From: Tessaracoccus sp. MC1865
GTDB taxonomy: Bacteria > Actinomycetota > Actinomycetes > Propionibacteriales > Propionibacteriaceae
Reading direction: 5' to 3'
DNA: 64,000 nucleotides
Assembly: GCF_017815535.1 (NCBI RefSeq)
Contig: NZ_CP072596.1
Location: forward strand, 496,001-560,000
Of this stretch, positions 16,433 through 24,810 are shown in pieces. The first letter of the stretch is position 1, and each line of letters opens with the position of its first letter. The position numbers were made by a program, and so were the translations under genes. The notes beneath the pieces were generated by a model that did no database searches, was not told where the DNA came from, and saw nothing but the letters and a program-made list of their open reading frames with translations.

Positions 16433-17209
16433 CTAGTAGCCCCGGGCTTGACCACCGTCGATGTTGATTGCGGTGCCGGTGATGTGCCGAGCCTGCTCAG
16501 AGGCCAGGAAGCCGATCAACGCCGCGACATCATCCACTGATGCGGGATGGCCTGTCGGGATTGCCGAGATCAGTTCATGACGGGCTCTGTCCAGGTCGGC
16601 ACCGGTCCTGGCCGCATGCGCGGCGACCAGCCCGTCCCAGCGCCCTGTCTGGGTTGGGCCGGGACAGACGGCATTGACGGTGACACCGCTGGCCGCGGCG
16701 CTTCGGGACGTGGCCTGGCTCACGGCGATGAGGGCAGCGTTCACCGTGCCTGGGACGACCATCCAGGGATCCGGTTCCTTGCCCGCGGTTCCTGCCACGT
16801 TGATGATGCGCCCGAAGCCGTTGGCCTCCATGCCTGGGAGGACAGCCCGCATCATGCGCACGGCCCCGAGAACCTTGGTCTGGAAGGCGCCAAGCCACTG
16901 ATCGTCGCTGATGTCCCCGATCTCGCCGGACTGCGCGCTTCCGGCCGAGTTGACCAGGATGTCGATGGAACCGTAACGCGCTTGCAGGGCTGCCCATCCT
17001 TCGCTGACGGCTGCGGCATCGCCGACGTCAAGTAGGAGAGTGTCGACGGTGGCTGCCGCCTCCTGAAATTGCTCGGCCGCGTGCCGCAGTCGGTCAGCAT
17101 CCCTGCCGGCCAGGACCACGACGGCGCAGCGCTGCGCCAGGTGGTGGGCGGTCGCGAGCCCGATACCCGCTGAACCGCCCACGACGAGAGCCGTGCGGCC
17201 GGCGCTCAC
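16433..17209 (-). CDS. SDR-fold protein lacking the catalytic Ser-Tyr-Lys
   Basis: A 258-residue short-chain dehydrogenase fold with the cofactor motif GGSAGIG (residues 11-17), the NSAG structural motif (87-90) and a canonical C-terminal TGTAINIDGG. The expected catalytic YxxxK is replaced: the aligned segment reads PGTVN (153-157), so Tyr is Pro and Lys is Asn. The usual Ser position reads VAG. It may use different chemistry, bind ligand without redox turnover, or serve as a partner. It overlaps the cupin gene by four bases within the gentisate operon. Confidence 0.8.
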   Translation of the reverse strand: MSAGRTALVVGGSAGIGLATAHHLAQRCAVVVLAGRDADRLRHAAEQFQEAAATVDTLLLDVGDAAAVSEGWAALQARYGSIDILVNSAGSAQSGEIGDISDDQWLGAFQTKVLGAVRMMRAVLPGMEANGFGRIINVAGTAGKEPDPWMVVPGTVNAALIAVSQATSRSAAASGVTVNAVCPGPTQTGRWDGLVAAHAARTGADLDRARHELISAIPTGHPASVDDVAALIGFLASEQARHITGTAINIDGGQARGY

Positions 17210-17643
17210 GAGCGTCGGTACCCGTCCAGGTCAGAATCCTCGACGTCGTCCAGGTTGAACACCAGGTTCTCGGGGGTCCGGGTGGTGAGCCAAATGAGAT
17301 CATCTGTGGTGGACATGTTGCATTCGACATGCGGCATGAACGGCGGTACCCAGACCCAGTCTCCCTCCTCCATGTCCACGTACTGGGCGTAATCGGGTCC
17401 GTAGTAGATGCGTCCCTTGCCCTTCAAGACATAGCCTCCGGTCTCGGCTTCCCCATGATGGTGCGGGAGCGACCGGTAGCCGGGCTTGTTGGTGACCTTG
17501 CCGAACCACAGCTTGGTCGCCGGCGTGTGCTGCGGACCGACACCCGATACTCGGATGCAGTCACCGGACTGCAGGGTCTGCGTGTCCTCCTGCCCGGCTC
17601 GCGTGACCTGCGGGACGTCGTCCCATCGGAGTTCTTCTGTCAT
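17206..17643 (-). CDS. small cupin-domain protein
   Basis: A 145-residue single cupin. SLPHHHGEAETGGYVLKG forms motif 1 with histidines and a glutamate. GDWVWVPPFMPHVECN forms motif 2 with the last histidine. This set can hold a divalent metal. Such proteins near aromatic pathways act as dioxygenases, isomerases or hydroxylase auxiliaries; no specific reaction can be assigned. Its stop overlaps the SDR start (ATGA), and it lies nine bases after the NIPSNAP gene. Confidence 0.75.
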   Translation of the reverse strand: MTEELRWDDVPQVTRAGQEDTQTLQSGDCIRVSGVGPQHTPATKLWFGKVTNKPGYRSLPHHHGEAETGGYVLKGKGRIYYGPDYAQYVDMEEGDWVWVPPFMPHVECNMSTTDDLIWLTTRTPENLVFNLDDVEDSDLDGYRRS

Positions 17644-17652
17644 GTGCTGGTC

Positions 17653-18042
17653 CTATCTCTTGGTGGTTGACGCGTTTGCGCGAAGACTGTCGGGGAGTGG
17701 GGAGAACCGCGTCGGGTACATGATCCGGTTCTCCATGGTGGCGATCATTGGGCGGATGATGGACAGGCACTCCAGCCATTGCGGGTCCTTGGCCAAGAGC
17801 GCGCGTCTTCGCCGCCGGTCCTCCAGATCGGAGTACGTCCACAGGTGGACCAGCTGATTCTGGGTGCCGAACTCCGTCACGAAGTAGCCCAAGAAGCCTT
17901 CGAGGATCCGGAGCTGAACGGGGAGTCCCAGTCGCTCGTAGGTTGACAGGTAATCCCTGAGTGAGGACCCGGTGTGCAAGACGTAGGTCCTCTCTTCAAC
18001 GACCGCACTGCCGTCGGAAATTGGAGTGTTTGTTGGATCCAC
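17653..18042 (-). CDS. NIPSNAP-family protein
   Basis: A 129-residue protein with one NIPSNAP ferredoxin-like alpha+beta domain: VEERTYVLHTGSSLRDYLS, then LGYFVTEFGTQNQLVHLWTY and RRRALLAKDPQWLE. The family is often found as a small accessory in catabolic operons; its biochemical role is unsettled. GTG 18042 is selected because AGGAGG lies upstream; a longer reading to 18195 would cross the promoter. It is the first gene of the gentisate operon, facing the divergent IclR gene. Confidence 0.75.
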   Translation of the reverse strand: MDPTNTPISDGSAVVEERTYVLHTGSSLRDYLSTYERLGLPVQLRILEGFLGYFVTEFGTQNQLVHLWTYSDLEDRRRRRALLAKDPQWLECLSIIRPMIATMENRIMYPTRFSPLPDSLRANASTTKR

Positions 18043-18135
18043 AGAGCCTCCTTGTTCGGTGGTCCAGGGGTGCTCCCCCCGAGTGCGACCATGGTGCCAC
18101 GGGGTCCCGAGCAGCAGAAGTACTAGGGGGGAAAC

Positions 18136-18150
18136 TTCCGCACAGCGGAA
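18136..18150. promoter_or_regulatory. IclR-type operator between divergent promoters
   Basis: TTCCGC-ACA-GCGGAA is a perfect 6+3+6 palindrome in the 159-bp gap between the gentisate operon and the iclR-like gene. Its layout matches the palindromes at 19950-20018. Confidence 0.75.
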
Positions 18151-18201
18151 AGCCCCGCGCAGAATCGCTTGTTCCGAGCTCTTGGTTGCTAGCATCGCCG
18201 C

Positions 18202-18966
18202 ATGGCAGAGACGCTAGATTCAGTCGCCAAGGCACTTGACGTCCTTCGACTCCTGGAGGACGGGGAGACCTATGGCCTGGCAGAGGTGGCGAAACGCCTG
18301 GGCATCAGTTCCTCGCGCGCCCATCGGCTTCTGGCAACACTCGAAGAGTCGTCCTTCATCCGTCGTTCCGCAGACCGGAAGTACCGGCTCACTTTTGGCG
18401 GGGGGACGGCGCCCATCACCGGGGTCGAGATCAGCTCCGTGATCGAGTTCGCCTTTCCCATCATGGCCCGCGTGCGCGACGAGTCGGGCGAAACCGTCCA
18501 CCTCTGCCTGCTCGGGGGAAGGAGCATCTACTACCTCGCACTGGCCGAGTCCCCGCACATGATGAGGACGACAAGCCACGTCGGCAAACGGCTACCGGCT
18601 TACTCCACCGCGGTGGGCAAGTGCCTCCTCGCGTATCGCCCGGAGGAGGAGATCATCCGCCTCTACGGGAGGGGAGGGCTGCCCAAGCTGACCCAGAACA
18701 CCATCGTCGATGTCAAGACGCTCCTGGAGCAATTGAGGGAATGTCGGAAGAACGGCTACGGCCGGCAGCACTCCGAGGTCGAGGAAGGTATCGCAGCGCT
18801 CGCCGTCCCTTTGTTCTTCGGGAGTGAACTCCCGGTCTTCTCCCTGTCGGTCAGCGGACCGACTTCGAGGTTCAACCCGCGGCAGCGGAAATCCTTGACG
18901 CCCGTCGAGCAGAAGCACCTCGCCTTGCTTCACAAAGCGGCGGGTCAGATCAGTGCAGCAGTCTGA
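18202..18966 (+). CDS. IclR-family transcriptional regulator
   Basis: A 254-residue regulator with an N-terminal winged helix (LAEVAKRLGISSSRAHRLLA) and the IclR effector domain. The effector domain includes HVGKRLPAYSTAVGKCLLAY and GYGRQHSEVEEGIAALAVP, the conserved effector-pocket regions. IclR proteins commonly control gentisate and other aromatic operons in actinobacteria. It is divergent from the gentisate operon and precedes the transporter genes. Confidence 0.92.
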   Translation: MAETLDSVAKALDVLRLLEDGETYGLAEVAKRLGISSSRAHRLLATLEESSFIRRSADRKYRLTFGGGTAPITGVEISSVIEFAFPIMARVRDESGETVHLCLLGGRSIYYLALAESPHMMRTTSHVGKRLPAYSTAVGKCLLAYRPEEEIIRLYGRGGLPKLTQNTIVDVKTLLEQLRECRKNGYGRQHSEVEEGIAALAVPLFFGSELPVFSLSVSGPTSRFNPRQRKSLTPVEQKHLALLHKAAGQISAAV

Positions 18967-18993
18967 GGCCCACCGCGATGGGCGGGCCTGGCT

Positions 18994-19866
18994 TTGAGTG
19001 GCCGTGACGTCGCGGCTGCCATGGTGGTGGTGATCATTTGGGGGATCAATTTCCTCGCAGTGTCGTCCGTCTCAGACTTCTACCCACCGTTGCTCGGCGC
19101 AGCGCTCAGGTTCGTACCGCTGGCTCTGCTGGCGATGGTGTTTCTGCCGAAGCCGCGGGGCTCCTGGAGGTGGGTTGTCCAGTATGGACTGTGGATCGGA
19201 ACGGGGCAGTTCGGCCTCCTGTATGTCGGTATGGCGATGGGGGTGCCACCTGGATTGGCGTCCGTCGTGGTCCAGATCTCGGCCCCCCTGACGGTGCTCT
19301 TGGCCTCACTGCTCCTGAACGAGCCGCTGAGCCGTCTGGCGCTCGTCGGCACGGGCGTGGCGCTCGGTGGCATCGGCGTGATTGCCTGGGATCGTATGTC
19401 AGCAGGGGCTGCGCTGCCTCTGATCCTCGTGGTAGCCGGTGCAGCAAGTTGGGCCGGTGGCAACGTCGTGGGACGCATGGCGCGAGAGGTGCGGCCGCTG
19501 CACCTCGCGATGTGGATGACAGTCGTTCCGCCGGTCCCCCTTCTTGTCCTGTCCGTGTTGTTCGAGGGCACTGCTGCCATCCACCGGGCCTGGGATTCTG
19601 CCCTGACGGTGGCTGCTGTGCCCGCAAACATCGGACTCCTGTTCACCGCGTTCGGCGCAAGCGGCGTCGCCTACATTCTCTGGACTGGACTGCTGGCAAG
19701 GAATCCTTCCAGTCGGGTCGCTCCCTTCTCACTTCTCGTGCCCGTCGTCGGCATGCTGGCGGCCTGGCTCGTTCACGGGGAGGTTCCCACGTTCTTCGCA
19801 GCGGTGGGTGGCGCTCTTCTCCTCGCCGGGGCCGCTCTGGCCCTTGCACCGGGCCTGCGGCGCTGA
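18994..19866 (+). CDS. EamA/DMT-superfamily transporter
   Basis: A 290-residue membrane protein with about ten transmembrane segments arranged as two EamA repeats. The first begins AAMVVVIIWGINFLAVSS, and the second begins after about residue 145 with AGAASWAGGNVVGRMAR. DMT carriers usually export small metabolites or amino acids. The annotated start is TTG 18994, which gives a short lead into the first helix; ATG 19021 would trim it. It lies 27 bp after the iclR-like gene and may be co-transcribed. Export of a toxic aromatic intermediate is a plausible but untested role. Confidence 0.8.
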   Translation: MSGRDVAAAMVVVIIWGINFLAVSSVSDFYPPLLGAALRFVPLALLAMVFLPKPRGSWRWVVQYGLWIGTGQFGLLYVGMAMGVPPGLASVVVQISAPLTVLLASLLLNEPLSRLALVGTGVALGGIGVIAWDRMSAGAALPLILVVAGAASWAGGNVVGRMAREVRPLHLAMWMTVVPPVPLLVLSVLFEGTAAIHRAWDSALTVAAVPANIGLLFTAFGASGVAYILWTGLLARNPSSRVAPFSLLVPVVGMLAAWLVHGEVPTFFAAVGGALLLAGAALALAPGLRR

Positions 19867-19949
19867 CGGGCCGGCCCTCAGCGGCTCCTCGGAAGTGCCC
19901 CTAGAGTACCCTTTAGGCCGCTCACATCGGGTTTGATCGCTACTACAAG

Positions 19950-19966
19950 TTGTCGCTGAGCGACAA
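19950..19966. promoter_or_regulatory. palindrome of IclR-type layout
   Basis: TTGTCGC-TGA-GCGACAA is a perfect 7+3+7 palindrome upstream of the branched-chain-type ABC operon. It shares the CGC-N3-GCG core with the site at 18136. Confidence 0.7.
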
Positions 19967-19979
19967 TCACAAACTCAGC

Positions 19980-20018
19980 TTTCCGTAGAGCGGGAATTCG
20001 CTTCCCGCAGAGCGAAAA
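19980..20018. promoter_or_regulatory. two further IclR-like half-palindromes
   Basis: TTTCCGT-AGA-GCGGGAA (19980-19996) and TTCCCGC-AGA-GCGAAAA (20002-20018) repeat the same pattern with mismatches. Centres of the three sites are at 19958, 19988 and 20010, spacings of 30 and 22 bp, roughly whole helical turns. Confidence 0.65.
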
Positions 20019-20140
20019 TGCAGAGTTCGGTGCTGTTGCCTAGTGGAAACAGTGTGCAAAGCTGCACCATCCGCACCAGCAAGCCAGGTGATCCACAGGC
20101 AGCGGTGTGAACTTCAACACAAAGTAGTGAGGAGTTTTTT

Positions 20141-21385
20141 ATGAAGCTTTCCAAGATTCCGGGGGCCCCCCTGGTCGCTATGGCGACTGTGGCGGCTCTC
20201 GCGCTCTCCGCCTGTGCAGGCGGAGCCACGGGTGACTCTGGCGACGGCCCGATCGTCATGGGGCTCGACACCGCTCTCTCAGGGGCGATCGGTGAACTGG
20301 GTGAACAGAACCAGCGCGGCATCGAGCTCTTCCTTGAGGAACTCAATGACGGCGGAGGCGTGCTGGACCGGCAGGTTGAACTCATCACCCGCGACAACGC
20401 GGCCGATCCCGCCACCGCGACCACCAACGTTCGCAACCTGATCACCGACGACGAGGTCGTCGGGCTGTTCGGCCCCGTGTCGAGCGCAACGGGTGTGGCT
20501 CAATCCACGCTCGCCACGCAGATGGAGATCCCGCTGATCAACACCATCGCAAACGACATCGCGCTCACGACCACCGACTACTCCGACTGGGTCTTCCAGT
20601 TCGTGCCCAACACGCATATGGAAGCCACGGCGGTGGCGGAGTACGTCATCAAGGCCAACGAGGGCAAGACTGGCCTGAAGGTCGCCACCATCGCGCCCGA
20701 CTACAACCAGGGCCGCACGACGGTCGGCGAGTTCGGTGCGCGGATCGAGGAGGCAGGGGTGGGCGAAGTCGTCAACTCCCAGTTCCCGGCACTCGGCACC
20801 ACGGATTTCAGTTCCGAGATCACCGCGATCCTCTCCTCGGACCCGGACATTGTCTTCGCGGTCATCTCAGGTGCGGACCTCGTGACCTGGACCCGTCAGG
20901 CCGAGTCCTATGGGTTGTTCGATCAGGCGGAAGTCGTCGCGCCCTACGGCTGGAACCTCCTGGAAGTGCTCGGGGAGGACATTCCCGACGGCGTCGTGAC
21001 GTACGCCCGCGCTCCCTTCCATGCCATGGACGACGCCGCTGTCCAGGAGTTTGCCCAGAAGTACCACGAGAAGTACGAAGAGTGGCCCACCGACTGGTCG
21101 CTTCTTGGCTACAGCGGTGCGCAACTCTGGGCCCAAGCAGTGGAAGAGGCCGGCTCTGTCGAACCGCAGGCGGTGCGCGACTCGCTCGCCGGGATCACTG
21201 CGGACACCCTCCTGGGCGACATCAGTTTCCGCGAGTGTGATCACCAAGCTTCACTCCCCGAATACGTGGGCAAGCTGAGCCCCGAAGTCAACCCGGACTA
21301 CGGATTCAAGACCTTCGAGGATGTGATGGTCGTCGAGGCGGACAGCGTCATGTTGACCTGCGAGCAGGCCGAAGAGAATCGCTGA
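20141..21385 (+). CDS. branched-chain-type ABC transporter substrate-binding lipoprotein
   Basis: A 414-residue LivK/AmiC-type binding protein. The signal sequence ends LALSACAGG, a lipobox. The mature protein begins with the family start IVMGLDTALSGAIGELGEQN, and RDNAADPATATTNVRNLI and DDEVVGLFGPVSS follow. Such proteins deliver amino acids, but also aromatic acids, to LivHMGF importers. Given its place beside gentisate genes and the shared IclR-like sites, an aromatic or alicyclic acid is the likely ligand. AGGAG lies six bases upstream of the ATG. Confidence 0.9.
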   Translation: MKLSKIPGAPLVAMATVAALALSACAGGATGDSGDGPIVMGLDTALSGAIGELGEQNQRGIELFLEELNDGGGVLDRQVELITRDNAADPATATTNVRNLITDDEVVGLFGPVSSATGVAQSTLATQMEIPLINTIANDIALTTTDYSDWVFQFVPNTHMEATAVAEYVIKANEGKTGLKVATIAPDYNQGRTTVGEFGARIEEAGVGEVVNSQFPALGTTDFSSEITAILSSDPDIVFAVISGADLVTWTRQAESYGLFDQAEVVAPYGWNLLEVLGEDIPDGVVTYARAPFHAMDDAAVQEFAQKYHEKYEEWPTDWSLLGYSGAQLWAQAVEEAGSVEPQAVRDSLAGITADTLLGDISFRECDHQASLPEYVGKLSPEVNPDYGFKTFEDVMVVEADSVMLTCEQAEENR

Positions 21386-21393
21386 GTCGGACA

Positions 21394-21425
21394 GGGCGCC
21401 CCGACGCACACAGCACGGGGCGCCC
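21394..21425 (+). terminator. intercistronic hairpin after the binding-protein gene
   Basis: GGGCGCCCCG (21394-21403) pairs with CGGGGCGCCC (21416-21425). It lies between the binding-protein and permease genes and probably sets a higher transcript level for the binding protein. Confidence 0.65.
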
Positions 21426-21445
21426 CCTCTCGGAAGGAGACACTG

Positions 21446-22306
21446 ATGTCAGATATTGTGCTCAGCCTGTTCACCGGTATCAGCACCGCCTCTCTGCTCT
21501 TCCTGGTGGGCGCAGGGATGTCCCTCATCTTCGGGGCCATGCGCGTCATTAACCTCGCCCACGGCAGTTTCTACATGCTTGGTGCGTACGGGATCTACGA
21601 GATCTCGACCCGTCTCGGGGTCCCCGTGGTCGTTGCGATCCCGCTGGCCGCCGGTGCCGTCTACCTGCTCGCCATGCTCGTCGAGTGGGCGATCATGCGG
21701 CGAACCTACGGCAAGGAGCACCTCCTTCAGCTGCTGGCGACGTATGCACTGGTGCTGATCTTCGCGGACCTGGCACTCCTGATCTGGGGCACCACAGCTC
21801 GCTCGGTGACACCGCCAGTGAGTGGGAGTTGGAGCTTCTTCGGCGTCCAACTCCCGGCCTACCGGTCCCTCGTGATCCTCACCGCTGTGGTGGTCGGCGT
21901 GGTGCTGTGGGCCCTCCTCACAAAGACCCGGCTCGGATGGATGATCCGTGCTGGCAGTGAGAACCCTTCGACGCTTCAGGCGATCGGCTACAACGTTCCC
22001 CTTCTCAACACTCTCATCTTCGGCCTCGGCGGGGCACTGGCGGGGCTGGGCGGCGCCATCTATGCGCCAACCGGCGCCGTGGCCCCCGGCTTGGACAATG
22101 CGATCCTCATCGAGGCGTTCGTTGTAGCGGTCGTGGGCGGGTTGGGCTCGATCTACGGCGCCGCTGTCATCGCGCTTCTCATCGGCCTTCTTGAAGGCAT
22201 CGTACTTCTCTTCGCCCCCGACCTTTCCTCAAGCCTCGTGTACATCATCATGATCGTGGCGCTCGGGGTTCGGCCCTGGGGCCTATTCGGAACTCCGGAG
22301 CGGTGA
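21446..22306 (+). CDS. branched-chain-type ABC transporter permease (LivH-like)
   Basis: A 286-residue membrane protein with about eight hydrophobic segments. The family start GAGMSLIFGAMRVINLAHGSFYM is clear as overlapping motifs (GMSLIFGAMRVINLAHG), and the cytoplasmic loop AVVGGLGSIYGAAVIALLIG occurs near the C-terminus. GGAGA precedes the ATG. It pairs with the LivM-like permease encoded four bases downstream. Confidence 0.9.
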   Translation: MSDIVLSLFTGISTASLLFLVGAGMSLIFGAMRVINLAHGSFYMLGAYGIYEISTRLGVPVVVAIPLAAGAVYLLAMLVEWAIMRRTYGKEHLLQLLATYALVLIFADLALLIWGTTARSVTPPVSGSWSFFGVQLPAYRSLVILTAVVVGVVLWALLTKTRLGWMIRAGSENPSTLQAIGYNVPLLNTLIFGLGGALAGLGGAIYAPTGAVAPGLDNAILIEAFVVAVVGGLGSIYGAAVIALLIGLLEGIVLLFAPDLSSSLVYIIMIVALGVRPWGLFGTPER

Positions 22307-22310
22307 TCAC

Positions 22311-23342
22311 ATGCTCTTCACAAGAAAATCTCCCAAGCGCCGCAGCTTGCCCTACTCCCACCTCGTCATCATTGGCATGACGGCCGTAGCGCTCCTGATT
22401 GCCGCGCCGTTCTTCAAGGCGAACGTCGTGCTTCTGCTGCAGCTCGCAGTGGTGTACATGCTCTTCGCCACCGCAACCAACCTGCTGCTGGGATGGACAG
22501 GCTTGCTGTCGTTCGGCCAAGCCGTCTTCTTCGGCACAGGGGCCTACACCGTCGCGATCCTGGGTAGGGACAGTGAGCTGCCATTCGCCCTGGTGGTCCT
22601 GCTCGGAGCGTTAGTGCCCGGCCTGTTGGCCTTACTGATTGGTCTAGGCGCCCTCCGCACCCGGAAGTTCTACTTCGGGCTCCTCACCCTCGCCTTCACA
22701 CAGCTCTTCTTCTCTTTGTCTCGTCAGTTCTATGACTTGACGGGCGGAGACACCGGGCTGTTCGGCGGCATGGTCCCGAAGTGGCTGGCCGACCCTGGGA
22801 CCGCCTTCACGGTGACTGTCATCACCGTGGCGCTCTGTCTGGGCATCTTGTGGGTCATCTCCTTCTCGCCCTATGGACAGACGCTCCGCGCCATCAAGGA
22901 CAACGCGCAGCGAGCGCGGGCACTTGGTATCTCGGTGTATCGGCAGGAGTTGCTCGCGTTCACGATCTCGGGGCTGTTCTCGGGTATCGCGGGAGTGCTG
23001 TTCACGATCGGTCAGCAGGCTGCCTATCCGACCCTCCTCGACTGGCAGACGGCGGGCCTGCCGCTGTTCATGGCGCTGATCGGCGGCATGAACTCCTTCA
23101 TAGGCCCCGCGATCGGCGCAGCCGTGTTCCTTGTGGGTCGCCAACTGCTCGTCACCTACACCGATCACTGGCAGCTCTTCTTCGGTTCGATCATTCTGCT
23201 CTTCGTGCTCTTTGCACCTGGCGGTTTGGCGGGCCTCTGGGGTGACCTGACGGCCCGTCGTACGAGCAAGGACAAAGTTGCGGCTCACGGCGACGCTGAT
23301 GACGCCGAGGGCGCTATCAAGACGGAAGCACAGGTGAAATGA
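22311..23342 (+). CDS. branched-chain-type ABC transporter permease (LivM-like)
   Basis: A 343-residue membrane permease. NLLLGWTGLLSFGQAVFFG is the typical LivM signature, and ALIGGMNSFIGPAIGAAVF lies in the coupling loop region. The C-terminal tail is charged and cytoplasmic. Its stop overlaps the start of the LivG-like gene (ATGATG at 23339). Confidence 0.9.
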   Translation: MLFTRKSPKRRSLPYSHLVIIGMTAVALLIAAPFFKANVVLLLQLAVVYMLFATATNLLLGWTGLLSFGQAVFFGTGAYTVAILGRDSELPFALVVLLGALVPGLLALLIGLGALRTRKFYFGLLTLAFTQLFFSLSRQFYDLTGGDTGLFGGMVPKWLADPGTAFTVTVITVALCLGILWVISFSPYGQTLRAIKDNAQRARALGISVYRQELLAFTISGLFSGIAGVLFTIGQQAAYPTLLDWQTAGLPLFMALIGGMNSFIGPAIGAAVFLVGRQLLVTYTDHWQLFFGSIILLFVLFAPGGLAGLWGDLTARRTSKDKVAAHGDADDAEGAIKTEAQVK

Positions 23343-24118
23343 TGCTTGAGACACCGAATGGCGCACCGACCGCCGACGTCGCCCTCCGAGTGCGTGGGCT
23401 GGCGGTCTCCTTCCAGGGGTTCCGCGCCGTGGACGGCGTAGACCTCGACGTGCGGAGGGGTTCCGTACATTCCGTCATCGGCCCCAATGGCGCGGGGAAG
23501 TCGACACTCTTCAACCTCATCAGCGGCCTCATCAAGCCGACTGACGGATCGGTGGTCTTGGAAGGCCAGGATCTGACCGGGCAGAAACTGCACCAGATCG
23601 CGCGGCGCGGTATGAGCCGGGCATTCCAGATCACGAACATTTTTCCGGAGTTCACGGTGATCGAGTCAATCGATCTGGCTGTGAACGTGGCGAAGAAACA
23701 CTCGAACCGGATGATCCCGTACTCCACGCCGGAAGTCCGCGACCGGGTGGACGAGGTCCTCGAGATGACGGGACTGACGGGCAACCGAAATGCTTTTGCC
23801 AAGAACCTGTCACACGGGGACCAGCGAGCATTGGAGATCGCGCTGGCACTGGCAGCCGATCCCACCATCATCCTGCTGGACGAGCCGACGGCGGGAATGG
23901 CGAGAAGCGAGACGGACAAGATCATCGACCTGATCCGCGACCTGGTGGATCGGGCGGGCGTCACTGTCCTGTTCTGCGAACATGACGTCCCCACCGTCTT
24001 CCGAGTGAGCGACGTGGTGACTGTCATGCACCAGGGAAAGGTCCTCGTCGAGGGGCTCCCGAGCGAGATCGCCGGGAACAAGCAGGTCCGCGAAGTTTAT
24101 CTGGGAGTTGATGCATGA
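23339..24118 (+). CDS. branched-chain-type ABC transporter ATPase (LivG-like)
   Basis: A 259-residue ATPase with Walker A IGPNGAGKSTLFNLISG, a LivG-typical GMSRAFQITNIFPEFTV, a signature LSHGDQRALEIALAL and Walker B IILLDEPTAGM. ATG 23339 or 23342 may serve as start. The gene overlaps both neighbours by four bases. Confidence 0.92.
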   Translation: MMLETPNGAPTADVALRVRGLAVSFQGFRAVDGVDLDVRRGSVHSVIGPNGAGKSTLFNLISGLIKPTDGSVVLEGQDLTGQKLHQIARRGMSRAFQITNIFPEFTVIESIDLAVNVAKKHSNRMIPYSTPEVRDRVDEVLEMTGLTGNRNAFAKNLSHGDQRALEIALALAADPTIILLDEPTAGMARSETDKIIDLIRDLVDRAGVTVLFCEHDVPTVFRVSDVVTVMHQGKVLVEGLPSEIAGNKQVREVYLGVDA

Positions 24119-24810
24119 TGCTCGAGTTGCGGAACGTAGACGCCTATTACGGTGAGAGCCAAGCTCTCCATGACGTCACCCTCACGGTCCCCAGCGGCAG
24201 TTGCACGGTGCTCCTTGGCCGAAACGGTGCCGGGAAGACCACTACGCTTCGTACGATCATCGGGGAACTGGCGGCCCGCTCGGGAGAGATCCAGTGGGAT
24301 GGCCAGAACATCACAGGCCTGGCGTCGCACCAACGATCCAAGCGCGGCCTCGCCTACGTGGCCAGCGATTCGTCGATCTTCGCGAAGCTCACGGTCATGC
24401 AGAACCTGGCGCTCGCTGCCGGCGCGCATCCGGCCGGGGACTGGAATCGCGACCGCGTATTTGAGTTCTTCCCCAAGCTCAAGCAGCTGATCAACCGACG
24501 GGCGGGCGTCCTTTCGGGTGGGGAGCGGCAGATGCTCAAACTGGGCATGGCTCTGTTGACCCAACCGAAGCTCATCCTTCTGGACGAGCCGACGCAAGGG
24601 GTCGCGCCCGTCGTGGTCGACCAGATGCGCGAATGGTTGACGGACCTGTTGCAGGGGGGTCTCGCGATCCTCCTGTCTGAGCAGAACGCGTTGTTCGCGA
24701 GCAGGCTGGGCACTGATGCCTACATCATCGAAAAGGGAGGCATCGTGGCGCACGGCTCCATTGCCGAGATGACCGATCCGATCATCCTCGACAAGTACCT
24801 GGGGGTGTGA
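24115..24810 (+). CDS. branched-chain-type ABC transporter ATPase (LivF-like)
   Basis: A 231-residue ATPase with LLGRNGAGKTTTLRTIIG as Walker A, the signature LSGGERQMLKLGMAL and LILLDEPTQGVAP as Walker B. The DEPTQGxAP form is characteristic of LivF. It completes the importer; the next gene starts within its stop codon. Confidence 0.92.
   Translation: MMLELRNVDAYYGESQALHDVTLTVPSGSCTVLLGRNGAGKTTTLRTIIGELAARSGEIQWDGQNITGLASHQRSKRGLAYVASDSSIFAKLTVMQNLALAAGAHPAGDWNRDRVFEFFPKLKQLINRRAGVLSGGERQMLKLGMALLTQPKLILLDEPTQGVAPVVVDQMREWLTDLLQGGLAILLSEQNALFASRLGTDAYIIEKGGIVAHGSIAEMTDPIILDKYLGV

Noticed and set aside
20141-24810. A true branched-chain amino acid importer
   Set aside because: The family is right, but linkage to gentisate genes, SDRs and shared IclR-like sites makes an aromatic or alicyclic acid more likely; amino acids cannot be excluded.
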